NCBI RefSeq assembly: GCF_020740795.1
Contig: NC_067301.1
Location: 6,834,501 to 6,898,500 of the forward strand
DNA from: Apus apus
Lineage: Eukaryota; Chordata; Aves; Apodiformes; Apodidae
Direction of reading: 5' to 3'
Length of the DNA stretch: 64,000 nucleotides
A program made the translations under genes and the position numbers. Positions 24,701-34,200 of this stretch are shown one piece after another. The notes below the pieces were generated by a model. It was given only the letters and a program-made list of their open reading frames with translations, was not told the DNA's origin and did not search any database. The number at the start of each line of letters is the position of its first letter. Positions within the stretch are counted from its first letter, which is position 1.

Positions 24701-27700
24701 CTTGGAGCAACCTGGGCTGGTGGGAGGTGTCCCTGCCCAGGGCAGTAGGACTGGATGATCTTTAAGGTCCCTTCCAACCCAAACCAACCTTTGAGAGGTG
24801 AGTTATCATGGAGATGACTGTGGCATGTCAGCTCTTTCCTCTGATGACATCCATCTGTCCTGCATGAGCTGATGGGCTATAAACACTCAGAAGATGGTGA
24901 CAAAGAGCATTCCCAGGAGAGTCTCATTCAATACTTTTCTAAACCAAACAATTGTTTCCCAAGGAAAACCTCATACCTCTTGCACCTCTCGTGCTCCAGT
25001 CCATGCCTGCTCTTCCTCACTCGTCTCAGTTTTGTTCTGCCCTTCAAGTAACTCTGTTTCTAAACTTCTCATCTTAACCTAGAGAAACCACAAGTTAAAA
25101 CTAAACCAGTACTCCCAGCTAGTACTAAATGCACAACTGCTACTAAACTGCTTCTTGTGCTGCTATCACAGAACCAGCCCCATGTCTGGGGCAGGGGGTG
25201 TGGGCAGCTCCAGCTCACATCTTTCCTCCTGCTGCTTCCAAGGGTGAATGTCTCGTCCATGGCCAAGTCAAAATGAAAGAGCCCTGCTCCACAAAAAGGG
25301 GAGAAACTACCAGGACATGTGGTTAAAGTTCAAGGTGTCTACAGCTTGTGGGCCTGGTACATCCTGTCTCCCACCATGGAGCACCCCAGGAGACTCTGAT
25401 TCATCCCACCCTCCTTTCCCATCCTGTTGCAGTGCAGGCTTCCCTGCAGCTGATCTCATCCAAGCAGATGTTGGACTTGGTCCACCAGGACTTGTCCTGG
25501 TCCTTCCACCACCCCCAGGAGGTGGTAACTCCCTCCTGCAAGGCTCTGAGGACTCTCACCTCGAGCCAGCAGGACAAGGACCTCTGTGCTGCTCCTGGCA
25601 GGCAGGAGTTGTCTCGCTCTGCATTTGCACCATCCCACCCTGAGGAGTCTACCCCAGGATCTCAGGGAAACAATTACTAGTCCTGCAGCTTTGAAGGGCC
25701 TTGGAGGAGTGAGGAACAGTCCAGCTTCTCCTCCCTGTTGCAGCTCCTGCAGACCCTGTTGCCAAGTCCTGGCCCTCCCAGCCCCTCTGCTCCCCAGCCA
25801 GCCCAGTCTTCAGCAGCCCCTTCAACTCCTTCTCTTCAAAGAAAGCTGGTGCTGGTTTTCTTCTTTCCCAGCCACCAAGCTGACCTCCCCACTGCCTGAG
25901 CTTCTGCTGAATGAGGTGAGAGTGGGGCACAGGAGGGAGATGCAGGTGAAGTCCAGCTGCTTCTGCACACAGCACAGCTCATACCTCCACAAGCAGCAGC
26001 CACCCGTGAGGGGTGGGTGAAGGATCTCAGACACCTTCTGCCTCTCTCCCCCTCCTTCCTGTGCATCGACTCAGGGAGGATTTTTGCATTCCTTTCCAAC
26101 AGGAAGACAAAGCCCGAGAAGGGAGTTTGTGTGATCTGGCTCATTTCTAGGCATGGCTGGATCAAAGGTGACACAGCAGACGTTCTGTTGTCTGATTTAA
26201 GCAAGCCTGGCCAGGCAAACCAACCAGTTCTTTGGATCCTTTTGGGGCAGGAGCTCTGTGCCATGCTGTTCTGCTGCCACAGGCCCTTCTGGTCCCTTGC
26301 AGTGGCACAGCTACAGCAGCACTTCTGCTGGGAGGTGTCCCTGCCCCTGCAGGGGGCTTGGATCTAGATGATCTTTAAGGTCCCTTCCAACCCAAACCCT
26401 TCTGTGGTTCCAAGTGCCAAGTCTCTGCCAATCCCAGGCCATGCAAAGTGCCTCCGAAGCAGCACATCAAAGCCCAGGAGCTTTGCTTTCCCTGACAGGC
26501 TTTAGACACAAGATGGCTCTCTTGGATCTCCCAGCAGGAGCCTTGGCTAACACAGAGGAAAGCTGCTGGGATGCTGTTCTCTCAGACAGATGATATTACC
26601 CAACCTAGGTGGTAAGAGCAAACTGCTGGGGTGACACTCCCAGGCCTCTTACAGAAGAGCTAGAGGGCAACAAACTCCCTCCTCTTGCACGACCAGATGC
26701 TAGTTTGGGGTTCAATGTGGCTTTGGGGTTCTGGAAGGGACCTCAAAGGCAAAATACACCACCCCTCTTCACCCCCCTGCCAGCCTGTGCTCATGAAGTT
26801 GATGCCCAGCCACCCATTTCCATCATTTTGCATATTTCTCCTCCAAGCTGTAACACTGGAGCATTTCAGTCGTGCACATAAATCCCCTGCCCACAGCAGC
26901 ACAATGTTCACACTGTGTCCTGCTGTCCTCGTGCTGACTCAGTGGCTTAATCAGCCAAGCTTTTTGTAGGAATGCCAAAACCAGAAGAGACTTCCAAGTC
27001 CCTGTCACACGGAGCAGGCTGGCCAGGACCCAGCAGCCCTGATCTCTGCAGGCTCCACTGAACCTGCCTTGGTGCAGCCCTTCCCTCCAAGGCACCCAAA
27101 AGCTCCTCAGAGTCGAAGGGGGCAGCTCTGCAGCCCCCACCTCAGCAGATGGTGTGTCTAACCAAGGGTTAAACCCACCTCCTCTGCCCTGCATCCCTCT
27201 TTTCTGTCTCCTGCCAGGCTCCAGCAGCTGCCAAGTGTCCCCTTGGCTGCTCAGCTCTCCCTGCTGCCTTCACCCTGTGCCCCCCGAAAGTGCCAATCCC
27301 AGGGCTCCATTTAACAACACACTGAGCACAGAAGGGATTTCTCCAAACTGGGAAGGCATCTCGCTTGGTCTGTGAACCCCAGTTCAAGCAAAAGCACAGC
27401 CATGGTGGGCAGACCTCTTGCCATTCCCACCAGGAGCCATCAGGAGGCTCCTCAGTCCGGCCCTGAGGAGCTCAGTGTCTGCTGGCACCTTCCTTCCCTG
27501 GCAGCTGGACACACCTTCCCTGGCAGCTGGAGACACCTTCCCTGGCAGCTGGACACACCTTCAGGCTGTCTCACTGGATTTGGAGGCTCTTCCCTCCCAG
27601 CCAGAAGCTGCTGACCAGTAACTGCTCTCTTGTTCCTTTGAACAATTGGTCTTGGAGATGTGGGGCTACTTCTGCATTCCCATGGGAGGTGCCTTCACAC

Positions 27701-29910
27701 TTGTACTACCTCCTACATCATGTTTGAACACCACAGCAAGGGTATGGACTTGTCCAAGCACTGCTCACACCTGGCTGAAAACCTTCTGTGCCCTTTCGTC
27801 ACACCCCAGAAGTCCCAGGTCCTCTACAGCCTGGTCCTGCTGCCTGGCAATCCAGGACCATGGTCACTACCACAGCATCTCTTAAGCACAGGCAGAGAAG
27901 AGGGCAATTCAGCCCCAGAAAGGAAGAGCTTTTGGCCAAGCAGCAGAGCTTCAGCCAAAAGAAGAGACCTCCCCAGGCAGCCTTTTTGGGAGAAAACCCC
28001 CCCTACCCATCTAGAAAAACCAACTTCTGGCTTCCTCTCTTCTCTCTGGCTCTAAATTCTCCAGCTGCCCTGTCTGTAAAGGGTCACCTCCCCCAGCAGT
28101 GATGTTCCACAAATGCTGCAAGTGATATTTCCCCTGAGGGGAAGTTCTCCCAAACCAGTCCATACATGCAGGTGCTCCTTATGGAGCCTCCTCCAGAGGG
28201 ATGGACAGTCCATCCAGTAAATGGAGGCTGAAGACCACTCTGACAAAGGCAGCATCAGGCTGAGAAGCTTCAGCAAGAACTTAATCCTTGCTCAAAACAC
28301 GATGGAGATGGCTCTGCAGGTGTTGCAAGGAGACCTCTCCTGTTGCCATGGTTCTGGTAAAGCAGATACTCACCGTGGAGCTTCACCTCTGCAATTTCCC
28401 AGAGGTTCCCCCACTTTGTGAGTGCAAATGAATGGAATTAACAAAGATTTTCCATCCACCTCCTGAAGTCAAAGGATGATCTGAGTGGGCCTGTCCTATG
28501 AACAAGAAATGATCCAGATTTCCCTGGGAGGAGGGTGCCCAAAATCAGGAGGACGTGGATTAGGAGGAGACTGGTGAGGTCATATCTTGATCAAGATGGA
28601 GCAGAGCTTCTCCAGATGGACCAGCTCATCACAGCTCTTCAAAAGGATGTCCAGCCACACCTGCCCCAACCAGCACCAGATGCTGCACCAAGAAATAGCA
28701 GGTGATGGGAGAAGTTCACTGTCCCCTCCAATTCAGTTCTTTCAGCAGGGGTGTCCCCAGGCAGGACAGATCCTGGCCCCCCACACCCAGAAGTGCCTCA
28801 GGGCTTGTCACATGGGCTGACAGGTCTCCAAGATGTTGTGCTTGGAGAAAAGCCAGAAGTGCCATTTTTTTGTCAGCAGCAAGGTGAACTGGTGACCCTT
28901 CCTGGGATCAAGGAGCATCAGTGTCCCACACTGACCATTTTCACCTGTTGGACAGCTCTGGAGAGGGGTCAAAGCCAAAGCCTGGACTTCTGTTGTGGAT
29001 GCCAGGTCAAGGAACAACTCATGGGCTTCAGGAAAACCTCTTGCCTTTCTTCTGAGCCTCAAGAGGACTTGGGGCTTCCTGGAACTTGTTCTTCAGCAGG
29101 AACTGCAGGCAGAGGAAACAACCATCCAACGTGGGAAACCAATTCCTGCAGGAGCCCAACGCTGAAGTCCCTCAGGAGCACTGAGGCCATCCAGGACAGC
29201 CTCTCAGGGGGGATCAGAGCTTCTAAGCTACAAGGGGCTCAGAAGAAACAGCTCCAGAGGAAAAAGGTGCAGGTTGAGTTCGAACCAAAAGGGCTTTGCT
29301 GCAGCTCAGCCGAGGGGCTGCACCCGAACCGGGAGTGTTTCCTGATCCCCCTCCTGGATGCAGGAGGAACATCAGCTCCTTGGCTCAGCTTGCCCAAGCA
29401 CCAAGAAGAGGGGACAGGAGCTGGCAAAGCCAGCTCTGCTGGGGCACCGGGGGGTCTGCACCTCCAGGCAAGTGTCATCTACTCACCGCTGGAATTTTGT
29501 CCTTCTTGTCCCCTCTTTTCTGAAACCAGCAGATTTTGCATTTCTTGTCAAACTAAACAGAGCAGCGTGCAGGTCTAGGCCAAGCATCATTTTATTTCAC
29601 TATATATTCCTATAAATAATGTGACTATAGCTAATGTGTCTTTATAATCAACACGGAGAGAGAAAAGCAACCAGAATGGAACAAAAGCAAACTGCATTTC
29701 TGCCATTCCTCACTTACTTTCTGGTGAAGTCCCTCTCCCTCACTCTCCAGCTGTTCCTTCTCTTGCTTGGTTTGGTTCTGTGTCTCTCCCAGGATTGCTT
29801 GCAGCTCTTTGCTGTGCTCAGCCAGCTCCTCCTGCTCCAGCTCCAGTCTGTGCAGCTTGTGAAGGAGCTGGGAATTCCTGCCCTCCGTGTCATCCATCAC
29901 CTCCTGGCAC
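15745..29910 (-). CDS. CCDC30: CCDC30-like coiled-coil protein, 3' thirteen exons
   Basis: Minus-strand exons: 29718-29910, 24977-25078, 24085-24225, 21537-21710, 21037-21246, 19710-19867, 19060-19207, 18423-18541, 17455-17596, 16779-16915, 16275-16380, 15975-16042, 15745-15787. All have AG/GT borders and consistent phases, giving 579 visible residues. Nearly all of it is heptad-rich coiled coil (for example ELLEQQVHELRQQLQHL), with a Ser/Pro-rich stretch (SSPLPSSPRTPRS) near the C-terminus. The last two exons are short and less certain. 5' exons are lost in or beyond the assembly gap next to 29910. The name rests on position: mammalian CCDC30 (prefoldin-6-like) is next to PPCS and in the same direction. 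Its function is poorly known. It was not aligned. Confidence 0.8.
16600..16733 (+). mobile_element. CR1 3' fragment, CCDC30 intron
   Basis: Begins GAAGGGCAGGTTGGATGGGG and ends at TCCATGATTGTATGA, about 45 nt from the nearest exon. Confidence 0.85.
20107..20253 (-). mobile_element. CR1 3' fragment, CCDC30 intron
   Basis: Inverted copy starting ATAGAATCATGGAATGG, ending at CCAGGGATGGG. Confidence 0.85.
20612..20994 (+). mobile_element. CR1 3' fragment, CCDC30 intron
   Basis: A different CR1 subfamily from the copy 360 nt to its left (GGCACCAAGTGACAACACAG, about 20752-20771) and in the opposite orientation. Confidence 0.85.
24655..24795 (+). mobile_element. CR1 3' fragment, CCDC30 intron
   Basis: CTGAAGGGCAGGTTGGATGG to CTTCCAACCCAAACCAACC; no terminal 8-mer repeats left. 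Confidence 0.85.
26322..26413 (+). mobile_element. Short CR1 3' fragment, CCDC30 intron
   Basis: About 90 nt: GGGAGGTGTCCCTGCCCCTG through GATGATCTTTAAGGTCCC. Confidence 0.75.
27490..27560 (+). repeat. Three-copy 23-nt tandem repeat
   Basis: CTTCCCTGGCAGCTGGACAC is repeated three times with one GGACAC/GGAGAC variation. Confidence 0.85.
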
Positions 29911-29917
29911 CTGCATC

Positions 29918-30010
29918 NNNNNNNNNNNNNNNNNNNNNNNNNNNNNNNNNNNNNNNNNNNNNNNNNNNNNNNNNNNNNNNNNNNNNNNNNNNNNNNNNNN
30001 NNNNNNNNNN
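29918..30010. other. Assembly gap (93 N)
   Basis: A run of N between a CCDC30 exon and the C-rich minisatellite in PPCS intron 1. Its recorded length need not be real. The remaining PPCS exons and the 5' part of CCDC30 should belong here. Confidence 0.99.
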
Positions 30011-30575
30011 CTTGTCCCCCATGTCCCCCTGTCCCCCCCATGTCCCCTTGTCCCCCCATGCCCAGGCTCCCCCCCCATGTCCCCCTGTCCCCCCCATACC
30101 CGGGCTCCCCCCATCTCCCCCTGTCTCCCCCTGTCTCCCCCCATACCCGGGCTCCCCCATCTCCCCCTGTCTCCCCCCATGCCCCCTGTCCCCCCATGCT
30201 CGGCCTCCCCCAGTGTCCCCCTGTCCCCCCCATACCCGGGCTCCCCCATCTCCCCCTGTCTCCCCCCATCTCCCCCTGTCTCCCCCCATACCTGGTTCCC
30301 CCCCCATGTCCCCTGTCCCCCCATACCTGGGTTCCCCCCCATGTCCCCCTGTCCCCCCCATACCCGGGCTCCCCCATCTCCCCCTGTCTCCCCCCATACC
30401 TGGTTCCCCCCCATGCCCCCTGTCCCCCCATGCCCGGGCTCCCCCCGATGTCCCCCTGTCCCTTCATACCCGGGCTCCCCCATCTCCCCCTGTCTCCCCC
30501 GTGTCCCCCTGTCCCCCCACGCCCGGGCTCCCCCCATCTCCCCCCCTCGCCTCCCTCCGGGGCTCCCCCCCCCCC
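30011..30575. repeat. C-rich minisatellite bordering the gap
   Basis: Tandem units on the pattern CCCCCATGTCCCCCTGTCCC and CATACCCGGGCTCCCCCATC. Open in several frames only because stops are absent. G-rich on the minus strand, probably the cause of the assembly break. Confidence 0.9.
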
Positions 30576-30586
30576 CGTGCCGGTAC

Positions 30587-31097
30587 CGAGGGGCGCCAGG
30601 GCTCGGGCCGCCGCCCGCAGCAGGGCCAGGTACTCGCCGAGCCCGGTGAACTCGAGGGCGAGCAGCAGCCCGTCGCGGGTGGCGCGGCGGTAGGCGCGGA
30701 GGGCGGGCAGGAGGGCGGGCAGGGCGGCGGGCTCGGCCACCACGGCGGGGGGCGGCCCGGGGAGGGGGCGGAGGGCGTCGAGGAGGGCGGGCCCGCTGGG
30801 GGGCAGGGCGCGGGCCCAGGGGAAGGCGGAGCGGGCGCGGTGCAGGAAGCAGACCCCGTACCCCGCCGCCACCAGCCGCTCGGCCGAGCCCGCCCCGCGC
30901 CGCCCGGAGCTGAAGTTCTCCAGGACGCGCACGGCGCGCGCCTCCAGCGGCACCTGCGTCCCCCCGGACGTCACCAGCGCCACGCGCCGCCCGCGCGCCG
31001 CCAGCCCCGCCGCCCAGCCCCGCACGCGCCGCTCCGCTTCCGCCGCCGCCTCCCCCGCCGCTTCCGCCGGTTCTGCCGCCGCCGCCGCCGCCGCCAT
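30587..31097 (-). CDS. PPCS: PPCS exon 1 (phosphopantothenoylcysteine synthetase), partial
   Basis: Coding exon 1, 511 nt, 170 complete codons, ending phase 1 at a GT donor (CTCG|GTACCG). PPCS joins 4'-phosphopantothenate to cysteine using ATP in the cytosol, the second step of coenzyme A synthesis. The sequence shows an Ala-rich start (MAAAAAAAEPAEAAG), the nucleotide-binding VALVTSGGTQVPLE, then RVLENFSSGRRG, AAGYGV and LHRARSAFP, and ends ARALAPLG, where human exon 1 also ends. The second half of the enzyme, including the AAAVSDF region, is not visible anywhere in the window. It shares a promoter with ZMYND12. Its GC content is extreme, as in many avian first exons. Confidence 0.9.
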
Positions 31098-31240
31098 GGC
31101 CGCCCCCCCCCCCCCCCGCGCGCCCACTTCCGCCGGAAGGGCGCACGCCACTTCCGGTTCCGCACCGGAAGTGTCGCCGTGGCAACGCGGGGCGCGCCCG
31201 GGGCCGGGGCGCTGGCGGGGCGCGGGCGGTGCGGGCTGTG
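31098..31240. promoter_or_regulatory. Bidirectional PPCS/ZMYND12 promoter with ETS pairs and an RFX X-box
   Basis: Three elements lie close together. CTTCCGCCGGAAG at 31127-31139 is a palindromic ETS pair. CACTTCCGG (31149-31157) and CCGGAAGTG (31165-31173) form a second inverted ETS pair, the GABPA type usual in bidirectional promoters. GTCGCCGTGGCAAC at 31173-31186 fits the RFX X-box consensus GTNRCC-N2-RGYAAC at every position. No TATA box. Confidence 0.8.
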
Positions 31241-34200
31241 CGGGGCGGCGGGGCGGGGCTGCTGCCGGCGCTGCCGCCTCGCCTCCTACTGGTGAGACGC
31301 GGCCCCGGGGGGGTGGCCCGAGGTGAAGGCCCGGGAGGGCAGTGAACAGGGCCCCGGGGCGCGGGGGGACGTGCAGAGTGAGGCCCGGGAGGCGGGAGCA
31401 GGCCCGGGGCGCGGGGACGGGGCTGGGATGGGACCGGGGAGAAGCCTCGGGAGGAAGCTGAGCAGGAGCCTGGGATGCCTTGCTCCTCACTGCCTGCGTG
31501 AGGCTGGGAGCTGGGAGCTGGGCTGGGAGCAGGGAGGAGAGCATGGAGCAGGGAGCAGGGCTGGGAGCAGAGCAGGGAGCAGGGCTGGGAACTGGGAGCA
31601 GGGCTGGGAGCAGGGAGGAGAGCATGGAGCAGGGAGCAGGGCTGGGAGCAGAGCAGGGAGCAGGGCTGGGAACAGGGAGCTGGGAGCAGGGCTGGGAGCA
31701 GGGAGGAGAGCATGGAGCAGGGAGCAGGGCTGGGAGCAGAGCAGGGAGCAGGGCTGGGAACAGGGAGCTGGGAGCAGGGCTGGGAGCAGGGAGCTGGGAG
31801 CAGGGCTGGGAGCAGGGAGCTGGGAGCAGGGCTGGGAGCTGGGCTGGGAGCAGGGAGCAGGGCTGAGAGCAGGGAGCAGAGCAGGGAGCAGGGCTGGGAG
31901 CAGAGCAGGGAGCAGGGCTGGGAACAGGGAGCAGAGCAGGGAGCAGGGCTGGGAGCTGGGGCAGCTGGCACAGATATCTCCACTTCCCCGGGCTCCTCAG
32001 GGAAGCCACCAATGAACTGTGTCTTTCATTGGCTTCACAGCAACTGGGGGGCTTCCTGTGTACCCCGTGTGGCAGGGCAGGCATTTCCTGACACCCCTGT
32101 CAGGAGTGTTGTGATCTAACCCCCAGAGTCATGGTGACTTGGCAGGGCAGTGCTGCCTTCCTTGATGTTTGGGGATATCAAGGACTGAGGGCTGCTGTGG
32201 GAGATTCTTGTGGTGAAAACCCAGGAGAAACAACAAGCAGCAGCCATCTTCCTTGCCATCGTTTCCAAGCAAACAAAAATACCATTCTTCCCTTCTTTTG
32301 CTAGTGATGTAGATCATCAAAAAGCTGACTGGGTCAGTATCCACAAGGAAATATGCCAGCTGCTGATCCCCATCCCTGCACCCCTCCCTTTTCTCCTGAC
32401 TGAAAATGAAAGAAAACAAAGGAGGGAACAGCTGGTGGAGAGACAGGTAGGTACAAGAAAAGCAAATGCCACTTCAAAGTGCTGCCAGGGAGGCTCAGTT
32501 GGATCTCTCCTTCCTGCAGCTGGGTGCTGGGAGAGACCTGCAGTGCAGAGATTTGAGATTTTATGTAGAAACAAAACCTCTGATCAGGGAGCAGGAGCAT
32601 CCTCTGTCTGACTCTACCAAGCTCCTGCCTTTTTCACAATCACAGTCACAGAGTGGTGGGGTTGGAAGGGACCTCTGGAGATCATCCAGTCCAACCCCTG
32701 CCAGAGCAGGATCCCCTAGAGCAGATCCCACAGGAACATCCAGGTGGGGCTGGAATGTCTCCAGGGATGGAGACTCCACAGCCTCCCTGGGCAGCCTGTC
32801 CCAGGGCTCTGGGACCCTCAGAGTCAAGAAGTATTTTCTCATATTCAGGTTCAACCTCCTGTGCTCCAGTTTGTGCCCATTGCCCCTTGTCCTGTCCCTG
32901 GACACCCCTGAGAAGAGTCTGGCCCCATCCTCCTGACACCCCCTGTAGATATTGATCAGCACTGATCAGATCCCCCCTCAGGCTCCTCCTCTCCAGCTGA
33001 GCAGCCCCAGCTCTCCCAGCCTTTCCTCCCAGGCAGATGCTCCAGTCCCCTCAGCATCTCAGTGCCCTGTGCTGGACTCTCTGCAGCAGCTCCTTGTCCT
33101 TCATGAACTGGGGAGCCCAGAACTGGACCCAATCTTTACTCCAGAGTCCTGAGCTTCCTCAGGCAGCAGCAATCCTGCCTCTCCAGGTGGTTAGTCTGGG
33201 ATCCAGCTGCATTTTCCTCCTCACAGCCTGTCCTTATACCTGATGAGAGGGATTCCCCTTTCTCCAAGCAGGGGGGCAAAGAAACCAAGTCCCTCCCTTT
33301 GTTGACCTGCCCAATTTCCAACACCCTTTCCCACCAAGCAGAGGTTTTCATCCCAGCTTTTGGCCCCGTGGGTGGTGCAGATGTGCAGCTCCTTTCCAGC
33401 CCTGGCTGTTTTCAACTCTGTTTGTTTGTTTGTTTGTTTATGGGGTGGCAGGATCTGCTTTGCCACGGTGTTGATCAAATAAAATAACCCACCCAAACAC
33501 ATCTGCTCCTTAAAATGCTCTTGCCTAGAAAAAATAAATTCTCCTTCTATGGTTGCAGAATAATGGCCCAACAGAGCAGCTGGGAGTGAGGGGGTGGCAG
33601 GGAAATGGTGCCACTCAGAGGAGCATCTTTCATCCTTCCACTTTCACATCTGGTTTGAAGGTTGTTTCTGGCCTTTTTTGCTGCCTGACTCCTTGCTGCC
33701 ATCTCTTCCTGGGAGCATCCAGAAGGAAAAAGCTCTAAAAAGAGATGGAACCTGCACAGACTCAACTCCTGCCTGGTGGAAGCTTCTCCCAGGCTTTTGG
33801 CAGCAGATTCCTCTGGGCTTTGGAGGAACTGGGCACTCAAACCCTGCTTGGTTTGGCAAATCCCGTTTGGGAATGACAGGATTGTTGAGCAAGAGCCAAG
33901 GAAGGTGTGTTAGAAGAGTGTGTCCCAGAAGCAGCAGGAAAAAAAATGCAAAAGCTGAAGCTTCTTTGTTCCAGGTCACACTTGAGTTGCTTTTTTTACA
34001 AAGTCTATGAAGAAAAAAAAGCTTCAATTGGTCCTGGTGGGGGTGGGGGCAGGATTCTCTGCAGCCTTCACTGCCTGAAGGTTTTCCAAGAAACCTCAGC
34101 AATACATGAGCCCTGATGTTCAAGGCCTCTGTTATTGTATCATCAAATTTATTGTGACTGAAATGCTGCTCCAGAAGGTGCCAGGTGAAGGCAGCACCCC

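Larger units (their letters stand above)
25079..29717. other. Large CCDC30 intron, no further exon seen
   Basis: Both flanking exons are phase 0, so no exon is needed here. Contents seen: one short CR1 piece and a three-copy tandem repeat at 27490-27560. ORFs on either strand have no recognisable domain. Confidence 0.5.

Noticed and set aside
29631-32084. 817-codon minus ORF spanning the gap, PPCS exon 1 and the ZMYND12 intron
   Set aside because: It joins a CCDC30 exon, N bases, a minisatellite, PPCS exon 1 and another minisatellite; only the exons are real.
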